64,000 nt of DNA from Imbricaverruca yamaguchii (Eukaryota > Arthropoda > Thecostraca > Neoverrucidae): positions 461,501 to 525,500 of the forward strand of contig JAOTOL010001389.1 in the NCBI GenBank assembly GCA_034440575.1. The letters run 5' to 3'. The notes under the pieces were generated by a model. That model was not told the DNA's origin and ran no database searches. It was given only the letters and a program-made list of their open reading frames with translations. Shown here in pieces: positions 50,118 to 60,945 of this stretch. The first letter of the stretch is position 1. Each line of letters opens with the position of its first letter. The position numbers and the translations under genes were made by a program.

Positions 50118-50370
50118 CTGTGGAAGGAGTGTTGTGTTAGCTAAGCCAGACCGATAAATGTCCGCATGGAACAGTGCAGGGGCCAATAAACAACTCAATA
50201 AACATCTGAAAAACTGGAAGATGGTTCCTCCTTCTCAAACATCACATGCATGTTTAATGAGTTCACCCGCCCACTTAAGAGTCATTGAAAATTATTCGTC
50301 ACATGCATTGGTATGGAGCTGAATACATTTAGATGTCCGTGGAATATGACCACCTGAGCAACGTCCTCAC

Positions 50371-50664
50371 CTGAGCTGGTGGTGAGGGACGTTGCCCCGG
50401 GATTATCCTCACCTGAGCTGGTGGTGAGGGACGTTGCTCCGGAGTTGTCCTCACCTGAGCTGGGGGTGGGGGACGTTGCTCTGGGGTTGTCCTCACCTGA
50501 GCTGGGTGTGGAGGACGTTGCTCCGAGCTTGTCCTCACCTGAGCTGGGGGTGGGGGACGTTGCTCCGGGATTGTCCTCACCTGAGCTGGGGGTGGGGGAC
50601 GTTGCTCCGGGGTTATCCTCACCTGAGCTGGGGTGGGGGACGTTGCTCCGGGATTGTCCTCACC
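50371..50664 (-). repeat. Eight-unit 42-bp minisatellite, each unit carrying a 5' splice site
   Basis: On the gene strand each unit contains CCCAGCTCAG|GTGAGG. Exon-side donor edges lie at 50664, 50623, 50581, 50539, 50497, 50455, 50413 and 50371, spaced 41 then 42 bp. The unit nearest the exon is part of exon 2 coding sequence, so the array arose by duplicating that exon-intron edge. Donor bases are unchanged while other positions vary. Confidence 0.9.
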
Positions 50665-50818
50665 TGAGCTGGGGGTGGGGGACGTTGCTCCGGGATTGTT
50701 CTGCAGTGATCGCGGGCCGGTCATGGCATCATCATCCGCCGGCAGAGGCGACACGGACGCCTCGGAGTTGGCCGACAGCATCTCGACATCGTGATCGCCG
50801 TACAGCGTAGACCACGTC
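50664..50818 (-). CDS. RhoGEF gene, exon 2 (flanked on both sides by splice-site minisatellites)
   Basis: The acceptor is GTGCCCACAG|GACGTGG and the frame is entered in phase 2. The product reads TWSTLYGDHDVEMLSANSEA, then SVSPLPADDDAMTGPRSLQ and NNPGATSPTPSS, an acidic, Ser/Pro-rich, probably disordered segment. The nearest donor is AGCTCAG|GTGAGG in phase 1, and the next exon begins with AG to make Glu. The last 35 or so bases of the exon are the first unit of a 42-bp array to the left. The first bases of the exon, with its acceptor, are repeated in a 40-bp array to the right. Seven further donors (exon ends 50623, 50581, 50539, 50497, 50455, 50413, 50371) could be used instead, so the exon end is ambiguous. 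Confidence 0.65.
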
Positions 50819-51790
50819 CTGTGGGCACAGGCGGTCACACTACAGTGAGGACCATGTTCTGAGGACACAGGTATGGATCATGTCCTGAGGACACAGGCAG
50901 TTACACTGCAGCACTGACCACATACTGAGGACACAGGCAGTCACACTGCAGCACTGACCACATACTGAGGACACAGGCAGTCACACTGCAGCACTGACCA
51001 CATCCTGAGGACACAGGCAGCTACACTGCAGCACTGACCACGTCCTGAGGACACAGGCAGTCACACTGCAGCACTGACCACATACTGAGGACACAGGCAG
51101 CTACACTGCAGCACTGACCACGTCCTGGGGACACAGGCAGCTACACTGCAGCACTGACCACGTCCTGAGGACACAGGCAGTCACACTGCAGCACTGACCA
51201 CATACTGAGGACACAGGCAGTCACACTGCAGCACTGACCACATCCTGAGGACACAGGCAGCTACACTGCAGCACTGACCACATACTGAGGACACAGGCAG
51301 CTACACTGCAGCACTGACCACATCCTGAGGACACAGGCAGTTACACTGCAGCACTGACCATGTCCCGAAGGACACAGGTGCTAAGACTGCAGCACTGACC
51401 ACGTCCTGAGGACACAGGCAGCTACACTGCAGCACTGACCACGTCCTGAGGACACAGGCAGCTACACTGCAGCACTGACCACGTCCTGGGGACACAGGCA
51501 GCTACACTGCAGCACTGACCACATCCTGAGGACACAGGCAGCTACACTACAGCACCGACCACATCGTGGGGACACAGGCAGCTACACTGCAGCACTGACC
51601 ACATCCTGAGGACACAGGCAGCTACACTACAGCACTGACCACATCGTGGGGGCACAGGCAGCTACACTGCAGCACTGACCACATCCTGAGGACACAGGCA
51701 GCTACACTGCAGCACTGACCACGTCCTGAGGACACAGGCAGCTACACTGCAGCACTGACCACATCCTGGGGACACAGGCAGCCATATTAG
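50818..51790 (-). repeat. 40-bp minisatellite of about 23 units derived from the exon 2 acceptor
   Basis: On the gene strand most units read CTGCCTGTGTCCTCAG followed by GACGTGGTC (some have a T or G variant). The real exon boundary is GCCTGTGCCCACAG|GACGTGGTC. The array therefore repeats a polypyrimidine-AG acceptor and the first exon bases. Many units also hold GTCAGTGC a few bases later, a donor-like sequence. Confidence 0.9.
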
Positions 51791-51839
51791 AGCGTGGGCC
51801 ACGCTCTGGGTGTACAGATCACGTTATATGTGTGGATGA

Positions 51840-54020
51840 TGCTCTGGGATCACAGGCAGTTACATTATAACATGGGCCATGCCCTGGACACACAGGTGGT
51901 CAATTTATTGCATGTGTCATGTCCTGATGATATGTACATCAGAAAGATGCATGTATCTTGCATAGTTCCAAGAATTGTCACATGTTGCCATGAACCACCC
52001 ATCCACAAACACAGGTAATGCTGCAAAAAAAAATATGCATGAGTACTTGGTAGGAATCAAAAGCATGGAAGAGGAGGCCAAGTGGTGTAAACTTTTATGA
52101 ATTCATGTGAAATGATAGGCATGGCAAACAAGTAATCTTAAGTTAAGTACATGTACATGTATGGAAGATATGTATGGAAAGAAAGGCATGAATAGCACAT
52201 TTGCACCCACCCACAATCATTTTGAAAAGATCAGCCTTTTTTCTGACTTCTCAAAGCATTCATGTGTGTGTCAACCAGCATGCAAGGCCTGGACAAGTTC
52301 TATTTTGCAGCATGCATGCCTGCATTTTATTGATATCAAAATGCATTTGGCACAGTAAAATAGAGAAAGAGCTATATTATTACCCAGCATGATGACATTC
52401 AAATTATACTCATAATTTCCAAGAAAATTATGGGTTTTCATTGATAAACACAAGACCAAAGTAAGCTTTGGCCTCACAATGTCCAAGTTTGCATCTAGAT
52501 TTGATTATACATATAAGATACTGATACTGTAAGGGACACCAACAGCTGCATCATTACATGTTATGATTAATAGTTCTACTATATCACCTTAACTTCTAAG
52601 GAAATCATTGGTTTGTGTTAACATACAGAGGACAGTAAGAATAAGCTAAATTTTGCATTGCCTAAGTCTTCATCCAACTGTGAGAGTATTCTGATGCTGC
52701 ATTACCGCAAGATATACAAATGACTAATGACATTTGATAGGATGACACTTGAAAAAAATATCTTAGCCCACAGGCAACATTTCATGGTGACCATTCACAA
52801 TCAGCTCACACAGCAGTAGGTACAAAAATTGCCAAGAGCATTGCTAGTTGTCCTGATGGCCAGAGTCAACCCACATCAAAATGTTGCACCTTAGAGAATA
52901 CAACACTATCTATTTAGAGGGGCAAAGTGAATGGTGGAAGCATCATGCATGAACAAACATATCAAGATAAATCTATGATGATTGATCATTTGCCAGTATT
53001 AAGATATATATAATTCACATCTACATGACAGGGCATAAGCTAAATGTGCCTGTGCTAGGTGGACAGGGCCTAAGCAAGGCCAAACATGACATTGTTGTCT
53101 GCCTATCTTAAACAAAATTTTGAGCAGGCAGGAAATCGACAAAATAAGTTCTCATGATTCTCAGTTGCCACAGCTTGGTGTTCACAAATATAGACACATA
53201 CTCATGTTCTCCATCTCGACAGGTTGCATTTACTTCAGTAGCCTAATGTGCTCATCATTTCAGTAATGTAGACATGATTTGCAATTAGTGCATTGACAGA
53301 AAGGACAGGGAAAACATCTCCAGGAAGAAGGTGGGGAACATTAGCTTGTCAAAGAAGCCCTCCATCAAACCTGCCTCTGAAGGAAAATATAGGGGAGAAG
53401 GCAAAAATGGCAAGCAGAAATCAAACAAAATGAGCCAATACTACAAGCACACAAACATGATGGGTGTCCAGCTCATGACAAGCATGCATATTAACACACC
53501 CTGTGCACATGCTTGTGGAGAAACATGAACCACCAAGAGAATCAAAACAACTGGCAGGGTACTTCAGAAGCTGGTTTCCTCCACAGCTTGGTAGAGGTGA
53601 AAAAGTAGCAAGCTCAAAGAGAGATATTCACACACCTATAGCAAAAGATGCAATTGGACAATGAGTTATCCAGACTCCTGGATTGTGAACCTGCAGATAT
53701 AAAGCTGAAGGAAGTATTGCTCCCCAGAAAGGGAAGTCACCTTAGCTAAGTTAAGGTCAAACCTGCACTCCTCATTGGGAGATTACCAGGAGAAAATAAA
53801 TGTGAGAACTAGTGCTAAGTGCTCCTGATGCCATGAAGAGGAAGACTTGGTGGAGCACTACATTCTAAATGTTTGGCTCACAGTGAAGCAAGGGAGATGA
53901 ATGGAGTCACAGAATTAGAAGATTTTGAGGTGGCCAGCAGCAATATACACTTACAATTTCTAGATGGAGCAGCTCTAAGAATAGACCTCGGAGCCTACAA
54001 CAACAGGAAAACATGGTGGT
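51840..54020. other. CpG-depleted AT-rich intronic block
   Basis: About four CpG dinucleotides occur in roughly 2.1 kb, while TpG and CpA are frequent. No coding region is supported. It lies between GEF exons 1 and 2. Confidence 0.7.
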
Positions 54021-54340
54021 GGTTATTGGTTTTACAACACCTTGACTATTGAGTCATATAGCATCACCAATCTCTCACTCAGATTGGTTGGTTGGTTATT
54101 GGCTTTACAACACATCAACCACTGAGTCACCAATCTCTCACACTGATTGGTCGCTGGCAGAGTAGCAACAGGTGAGACTTGAACCCACAGCAACCAATTG
54201 TAAGACAAGCAACTTACCCCTAGACTACTCATCCCCCTCACTCTAGTTGGTTGCAGGCGAAGAGTAGCAACAGGTGAGGCTCGAACCCACCATCTTTCGA
54301 TCATGAGACTGGTAACTTAACACTAGGGCTATTTGTCCCC
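54021..54340 (-). mobile_element. SINE with a second SINE nested in it
   Basis: Two copies of the same tRNA-derived SINE family are present. The outer copy is split: its 3' part is 54021-54090 and its tRNA-like 5' part is about 54237-54340. The inner copy, 54091-54236, is complete, with B box GGTTCAAGTCTCACC on the minus strand. The inner copy is bordered by CTCACTCAGATTGGTTG (54074-54090) and CTCACTCTAGTTGGTTG (54237-54253), 14 of 17 matching. Confidence 0.75.
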
Positions 54341-55575
54341 AACAGGTGTTGTTAAGTTAGGTTAGGCCTTTGTGATAAGCTATATTTTTTGTGGGGTAGG
54401 TGGGCTGGAATTCCCCTGCAAAACTGCTTTCCCTCAAAGAGTTCAGGCTAAGCTAGGTTGGGTTACATTAGGCCTTTAAGTTTTTTAATATTTGAGAGAA
54501 AAAAATTTCATGAAAAAAAAAATTGTTTTCTATCATGGAAGGTTAGGCTATGATACATTTTTCCTTTATTTTGAATGCTCCTTTTTATGCTATATCACCC
54601 AACTCCAAGTTCCTCCTGTGGTGTTATTTTGTCTTCTGAATGAAAAGTATGCATTTGCAGAGGAAATATGTGGTCACATCATATTAAGTACATTTTAAGC
54701 ATTGCAATGGAAAGATAAATTCCAAGAAATCAAAACTGCAAATCAAGAAATAACCTGAAACATAAAATTTAGCAAAAATATCATGATTCATCAAACACCT
54801 TAAGGCACAAATTTGCCCATTTATCAATCACCAACCACACATCAACAAATGATCACCTGAAACTCCCACTTGTCAGCATCTGTCATCTCACCTGTTAGAT
54901 TCAGTGATGAATATCTCCACATCCATGCCTATACTCTAATATATTAGGATAGTAAATTACAGCTTAGTGTGTAAGCCCAGTAAAACTGCTATAGCATAAA
55001 ATAAAAATTTGTCTTCAGCACAGAAACCACCTTTCTCTTCACCTTCACTTCAATGGGAAGTCCAATTTCAATTTTTGATTCCTACGAACCTGACAGCAAT
55101 CGTATGACAAACAAGCAAATGCTCCTTGGTTATGGCAAATTAAATTAAAAGTACCTAAATAGGTAGGTATGTGAACATCATACCAATAAAACACAGGTGC
55201 ACCGTTCACACTATGGCCACGGAGGCAATGGTCATAATTCAAATAGGGAATCAGTACACCACTGCACAGCCCCACCAAAGGTTAAATGTTCTTCCCTCAA
55301 CAAGCTATCAAATAAACTAGTTACAGTTAGAAATTGTGAAAAATGAATCGAAGTTCGCCTCGATCCCACCGAGTCCTTTTTTTTAATGGCACCAAATCCG
55401 AGTCATCCGAGTAACGGCTGTAAACGTAGCACGACATTCAAGAAGGCAAGCATCTGGCAATATCTGGCAGTTATTCAGATGAAAATCCCTTGAGATACCA
55501 AAATCCTTGTAGAAGACCAGGAAAATATGGATAGCCAGTCTGGATGAATAAGTGTAGTTGATTCACGTTCGCTTG

Positions 55576-55850
55576 ACACCAAGGACGGATCCAAAAACTA
55601 TCATGGGACAATGAACTGGAGGGGCGCCACTGCAAAGATACCTGGTGGGGCACCTTCAGCTGGAAATCCATTAAGCGGGGTGCACTCGAGCACGCTGAAA
55701 GTGAATATTTCAGGAGGTCCAGCCTTTTTCTTCTAAGGAGCTCATATTCTTCTTCAATGGGCACATCTGGATGAACCATCCGTTGAGCGAGGGGGTGGGT
55801 GTGCACTCGAACCTTCCCGGGCACCATTTTCAACGGGGCAAATGTTCTCA
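55576..55850. mobile_element. Degenerate relative of the 56.9-kb MITE
   Basis: It shares with 56881-57208 the left-end-like GGACGGATCCA, the interior TGCACTCGAACCTTCCC (GCGCACTCGAGCCTTCCC in the other copy), a preceding G-rich run, and a right end near GTGCCCCTG. The ends are eroded. Confidence 0.35.
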
Positions 55851-56880
55851 GTGCCCCTGCACCTGCCTATGTTTGACATTAACAAAGATATACTGAACAT
55901 AATATTCTGCACATTTCGGCGTGTGACAAGTCGAATACCAAATAAATGCATTGATAAAGAAGCATCAGTCAAGAAGTGGATATGAAGACAGCAGTGATTC
56001 GAACTGAACGGCGGTGCGGCTTCTGTCCGTTTCCTGCCGGTGGGAAGGTCGCGGTACGGCGGCTGAGCGGACGCGAACCTGGCGCCGCCGCCGTTGGAGT
56101 TCGAATGAGGAATTCGATCGAGCACTTCCAAGAATGGCGCCGATGCCGTATATAGCTAGGTTAAGGTCAGCGCGTGATGCTATCTCCCATTGTGCCACTG
56201 AGACTGTCACACCGGATGAAGGTATGCCAGTCCTGACAACGTTGAGAGGTGGATAAGTGTTCAGTGAATACTTGGCGTCCTTTAACCGCGATACGTCGCA
56301 AGATAAAGTAATTTGCGATCACACGCTTTCTTCATCAACTGTGTATTGCTCAAAGTTGTTGCATCGTCTTCAGTTTTCTATACTACATTTTATGGACGAA
56401 GACGAATAACTTTTAGTCAATCGTCATATTGCACTTTATGCTCGGTAGCAAGTATCTAGAAACGAAGCAGAATATGCATGTCTTAATTGCGACACATATC
56501 CACAACCGTTCTATTTTGCAGAGATCTCCAAACTTTTTTAGTACTAAACTTATGAACGAATGTGCGTGGCTAACGCTTTCCTTTGTACTTTTACGAAGTG
56601 TTTACATTACCGTGATCAGTTGTTAGTTACCAGAACTGGGAGCCACTACAATTTACGTCGCGAAATCGTCATGCAAGCATTGCGTAATGTATGTTTTAAA
56701 ACTCTCCATTGCATGACAGATTCGTTTTGGTGTTCCACGGGTTTTCAATAGTGTGTGCGGGGTAGGTTTTGATTGGTTTTAGACCAATTCATCTTATGCA
56801 ACCCCAAAGGCGTTACATTTCACGAAGCTTGGCTGACGAGCCCCTCCTCCGTGCCCTGCGGCATTGCCACCAATGTACCT

Positions 56881-57208
56881 CAGGGGCGGATCCAGACAAT
56901 CTCGTACAGGGAGACACACTTCCCCGGAGGGACGACTTCAGTGGAACAATTCGCTAAGTGTGGGGTGTGCGTGCTTGAGCACACTTGATTCCTTTGAGTC
57001 TTTTCGTCTCAAAGGGATTCAAAGGGTCCAAAGGGGTCCAAACACTTTCCTTTGCGAAGGGCATCCTTCACTGCCCATTGAGGAGGGGGGAAATGTGTGC
57101 GCACTCGAGCCTTCCCGATGGGATGCCTCACTCGGGCCGGAGGAGCGCCACCTTCACATGGGAAGGGGGGGGGGCACATGCCTCGAATTTCTCCTGTATC
57201 TGCCCCTG
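56881..57208. mobile_element. hAT-like MITE with CAGGGGC inverted ends
   Basis: The left end CAGGGGCGGATCCAG and the inverted right end CAGGGGCAGATACAG match at 13 of 15. The 328-bp interior has no transposase. Flanking octamers ATGTACCT and ACGTGCTT are similar (5 of 8, differences all transitions), compatible with a decayed 8-bp hAT target duplication. Interior sequence resembles 55576-55850. It lies in the GEF intron between exons 1 and 2. Confidence 0.55.
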
Positions 57209-57724
57209 ACGTGCTTGCATCTCTTCAGCAGGTCATGTACAATCATAATCATTGTGCACCATCTAGTAAATATGTCAAAATAACCCATCCATCGTTCTAG
57301 TTTTTCCTCTCGAAAAACATGGCATTCATGAGTTGTGTCAGAACAAATGTTGCGGTAGGATTTCACGATGCATGTTTTCTAGAACACTGCTAATTGTGAC
57401 ACAAATGTGCAGGTTTTCACCACATCAGGATCGTGGACCGGCTTCGCTGTATAAAAATCCAGAGCCATACTGCGAGTATGTACACCCATCTGCTAACCAA
57501 TAAAGAAAGTAACTGCGATACTGGTTACGACATAGGATGTCAATAGTTATGTTGAAATTTACGTGACGCACCGACAGGGGAAGTCAAATTATCCTCAATT
57601 AGTGGGAGTACAGTTCCGAACAAATTATCGAAGTGGCCCGGCAATACATAGGGCTGATGAAGTAAAACTACATTGGAGAGGCTGACCAGGTTGGCTCATA
57701 GGGTGGCATGTTAAAATCTTAATT

Positions 57725-57762
57725 ATCAGAGGGGTTCAATTGAGGATTGAGCCCCTCTGATT
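57725..57762. other. Imperfect palindrome
   Basis: TCAGAGGGG and CCCCTCTGA form a 9-bp stem, with partly pairing TTCAATTGA sequence inside. Confidence 0.7.
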
Positions 57763-58290
57763 CCTCCAATTGAGGACAGGAAGACCTACGGACCTATTTC
57801 AGGACCTATGGATGACCTATGGAGGATCTATGTCAGTCAGCATCTTAAAATAAACATATTCTGGCGACTCTTTATGCGACTGGTTGCTTGATAATGGTCT
57901 TGGGGTTCTATTTATTTTAAACGTCACGCATGTAACGCAATTCGTCTTCGTCTTTTTCTCCTCTGCCATCAATGATTCATCCCAAGCGGTTAAATGTGCC
58001 GCTAATATCAACCTGGCCGATTATTCAATGCTCTCAGTCCCAATACCTGACGGAAAGCTAGGATCGCCCAATTTTGGTTCTAGGCCTTACCAAAGCGACT
58101 CATCGTTAACAGCTTAACTGTTGCTTCCTGACAGGTGTTGCCTTCCATAGTCTTCGCATCCACAACCAGTTTAAACCGACTATTCATCTTGCCTGCCGGT
58201 GACCAGCACGACATTGGTGACGTCACCGTCGGCAATGACGTCACCATCTGCGGCGAGACGACTGGCGGCTGTGGTGACACCACTGACCTG

Positions 58291-58447
58291 GTGTTGTTGG
58301 TTTTACGACACGTCGACCGTTGAGTCACGTAGAATCGCCAACCTCTCACGCCGATTGGTCGCGCGCGAAGAGTAGCGACAGGTGAGACTCGAACCCACAA
58401 TCTTTCGATTGTGAGACGGGGAACTTACCGCTAGACTGCCCGTCGCT
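58291..58447 (-). mobile_element. tRNA-derived SINE inserted at the exon 1 splice donor
   Basis: On the minus strand the SINE begins AGCGACGGGCAGTCTAGCGG (acceptor-like arm and A box). It has a B box GGGTTCGAGTCTCACC, then a body with CGACCAATCGGCGTGAGAGG, and ends near CGTAAAACCAACA. An imperfect acceptor-type stem (CGACGGG with CCTGTCG) supports tRNA origin; the isotype is unclear. It is flanked by exact 16-bp duplications of TGACACCACTGACCTG (58275-58290 and 58448-58463). The same body recurs at 25617-25763 and 54021-54340. Confidence 0.85.
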
Positions 58448-58460
58448 TGACACCACTGAC

Positions 58461-58609
58461 CTGCGCACGTCCCACTCTGAGCGCGAGGCGCTGGTTCCGT
58501 GGCCGGGCAATACCGGCGAGCTGGAGGCCTTGACCTGGCGCTGCGGCCTAGCCATGCTGAGCCGCCGCCTCTCCTGGCCTGCACCGCCTGTCACGTCCGC
58601 GCCGCCCAT
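58461..58609 (-). CDS. RhoGEF gene, exon 1 of those recognised (N-terminal region)
   Basis: This is the first recognised exon of a minus-strand gene for an Asef/collybistin-like Rho guanine nucleotide exchange factor. It follows an acceptor (GTTGCAG) and begins with ATG, giving MGGADVTGGAGQERRRLSMA and ending SRSEWDVR. It closes at CGCAG|GTCAGT in phase 2. The next exon supplies the third base (AG|G, Arg), so the reading continues DVRRTWSTLYGDHDVEML. The region is basic and Ser-rich with no known fold. Because the ATG follows an acceptor, it may be the start codon after a 5' UTR exon, or an internal Met; no upstream exon was found. A SINE sits directly after the donor. The exon call rests on phase agreement and signals, not on domain homology. 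Confidence 0.6.
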
Positions 58610-59469
58610 CTGCAACGGGGCCGGTCAGTGTCACGGTCACGTGCCGGTCGGAGTCGGGGTCAGGTGCGGCGCACACTCGGGGTCAGGTGCGGGTCAAAGG
58701 CAGTGTCGTGCACAGGTCAGGGTCAGGCGCGGGGCACGTTCAGGGCCAGGTGTGGGTCAAAGTTAGTGTCACGATCATGTTCCGATCAATGTCAGGGTCA
58801 GGTGCATGTTAAAGCAGGGGTCACGTGCCAGTCAATGTCAGGGCCAGATGCAGATCAAAGTCAGGATTATGTTCGGACCAAACTCATGCCCAGGCGCGGG
58901 GCGATGTTGGAGTCGGATGTGGATCGCACATGGGCAGGTGCGCGTCAGGAAGGTCACGTGAGGATAAAATGGGAGTCACGTGCGGTTGAAATGGAAAGCG
59001 AGGCATGGATTGAATTAAAGATAGGCATGGAATAAAGGCAACGTCGGGTGTAGACTACAGGCAGAGTCAGTTGTGGGTTAAAGTCAGGCCAGGTGCAGAT
59101 CACATACAAGGGTAAGTACAGGCTACGTTCAAGGTTAGATGAAGATCAAGACCAGGGTGATGTCCAGGGCAAGACCATATGCAGGACCAGTGCGCTGCAG
59201 AGGTCTAGTCAGGTCGCTACATCGGACAGACCGGCCGGACCGATCAGACCGGTGCATCGGTCCTATTATAGACATCAGACCACTGCATCGGTCTGATATA
59301 GTGCAGTAGATCCGAAAAACATTCAGATGCCACGCACAACCCGTATTGTCAAGGTCAGATCAGGCCTCATATGTTAGCTTCTCACCCAGTGTTTAGACGC
59401 TAGTTCCAGGACTCCGGGGTCAGATGACCCAACTCAGGTCAAATGACCTTTCGCGGGTCAGATGGTGAC

Positions 59470-59640
59470 CAGTGGCCAATACTCGCCGAGCCATTGACCC
59501 TGGGGCCATGCTGGGCCAAGACTCGCCAAACCAGTGACCCTGTGGCCGCGCTCGGCCAATACCCGCCGAGCCAGTGACCCTGGGGCCATGCTCGGTCAAG
59601 ACTCGTCGAACCAGTGACTCTGGAGCCATGCTCGGTGATG
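59470..59640. repeat. 43-bp tandem repeat, four copies
   Basis: Units contain GGCCATGCTCGGCCAAGACT, CGCCGAACCAGTGACCCTG and GG. Confidence 0.88.
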
Positions 59641-60709
59641 GATAGCTGTCAGATGAAAGGTGGCCAAGTGTCACGACAGGTAACGAAGGGTACCCGGATG
59701 AAAACTGGACACATTTCATGCTGCCAACGAACACAGGAAGCCGCACTCAACTGGGGGCGGGGGTAGATTCTGCCCGATTGGCGAAAATTTGCGGAAGCGA
59801 AAAACGGTGCAAACCAACGCGCTGAAAGAGGAATATCGTTTCCTTTACCAATTCTGCACGTTGTGCTGATATTTTGGTGTTAGGTCCACAAAGGTCACTG
59901 ATCTAGACCAAGTCCATGTTGTGCGAAAATTTGAACAGGCCGCTGTAAATGCTTAAGTAAATATATGACCATTACTTTTTCAACGCTTAATCATGTCAAC
60001 AGAAGAAATAAAATTGCTGCCAGGACGTTTTCGTATCTTACATTTGTGATGACGCCATTTTCTAGCGAAATTTCCTATTATGATTAAAGCAGGAAATCAC
60101 GGCTAACACATGCATTATATAAATACCGTTTTAGGGCGTGGTTCACCAATTTGAAAACGAGTTTGGGGAGAAGATGCTGAAAGTGCAAAGCAATTGAAAT
60201 TGTTGAGAATCTAACTTTTCAAAAGTTAGGTTTTATTTTCCGGGTGTCGAAAAGATGCACTTGCTCCTAGCGACTGCATAACATCCTTCAGATTTAGAGT
60301 CATTCCAAATGCACTCCTAGGGCCAACTTTGCATTGAAGATCCAGATCCTAATATCTAAAGCTAGGATCTATTAGATGGATTTGAGGAAAAATGACACGA
60401 TTATTTCCTGTTCAGCTGCTGGAAATATTCTTGGCCATGTTATCACTTCTTATCTAGCCCCAATAGTTCTGAATTTAGCCAGGGGGCATGTTCACCTCCC
60501 TTCAGTGGGGCGCATTTGGCCACATATTTCCGCGGGACGTGAGTTAATATAGGAAAGGAAGGCTGGTCGAACGACGACCCGGCGTGTATCTGCGACAAAC
60601 CGCTCGCCATCTGCGACACACCTACCTGTCACAAATTGAGCACGGCCACTGGTAACTCCCGTCGCAGTTCCTCCAACTGCCAGAGCCTCCACAGAGACGC
60701 TGCAGCCGT

Positions 60710-60945
60710 CACAGAGGCTCCGACCGTCACGGAGCCTCCGACCGTCACAAATTCTCCAACCGTCACGGAGCCACCGACCGTCACAAATTATCCAACCGTC
60801 ACGGAGCCACCGACCGCCGCAGCCACTCCGACCGCCACGGAGCCTCTAATAGTCACAAATCCTCCGACCGTCACGGAGACTACAACAGTCACAGACGCTC
60901 CGACCGACGCGGAGCCTCCAACCGTCACGCAGCGTCACGGTCCGC
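60710..60945. repeat. About 30-bp Thr/Pro-encoding tandem repeat
   Basis: Alternating GTCACGGAGCCTCCGACC and GTCACAAATTCTCCAACC units lie inside a plus-strand frame (60636-61397) with VTEPPTVTN-type repeats. No signal peptide, domain or clear splice context was seen, so I treat it as a repeat rather than a mucin-like gene. Confidence 0.7.

Noticed and set aside
50830..51790. CRISPR-like array
   Set aside because: Units are contiguous with no unique spacers, in a eukaryotic intron.
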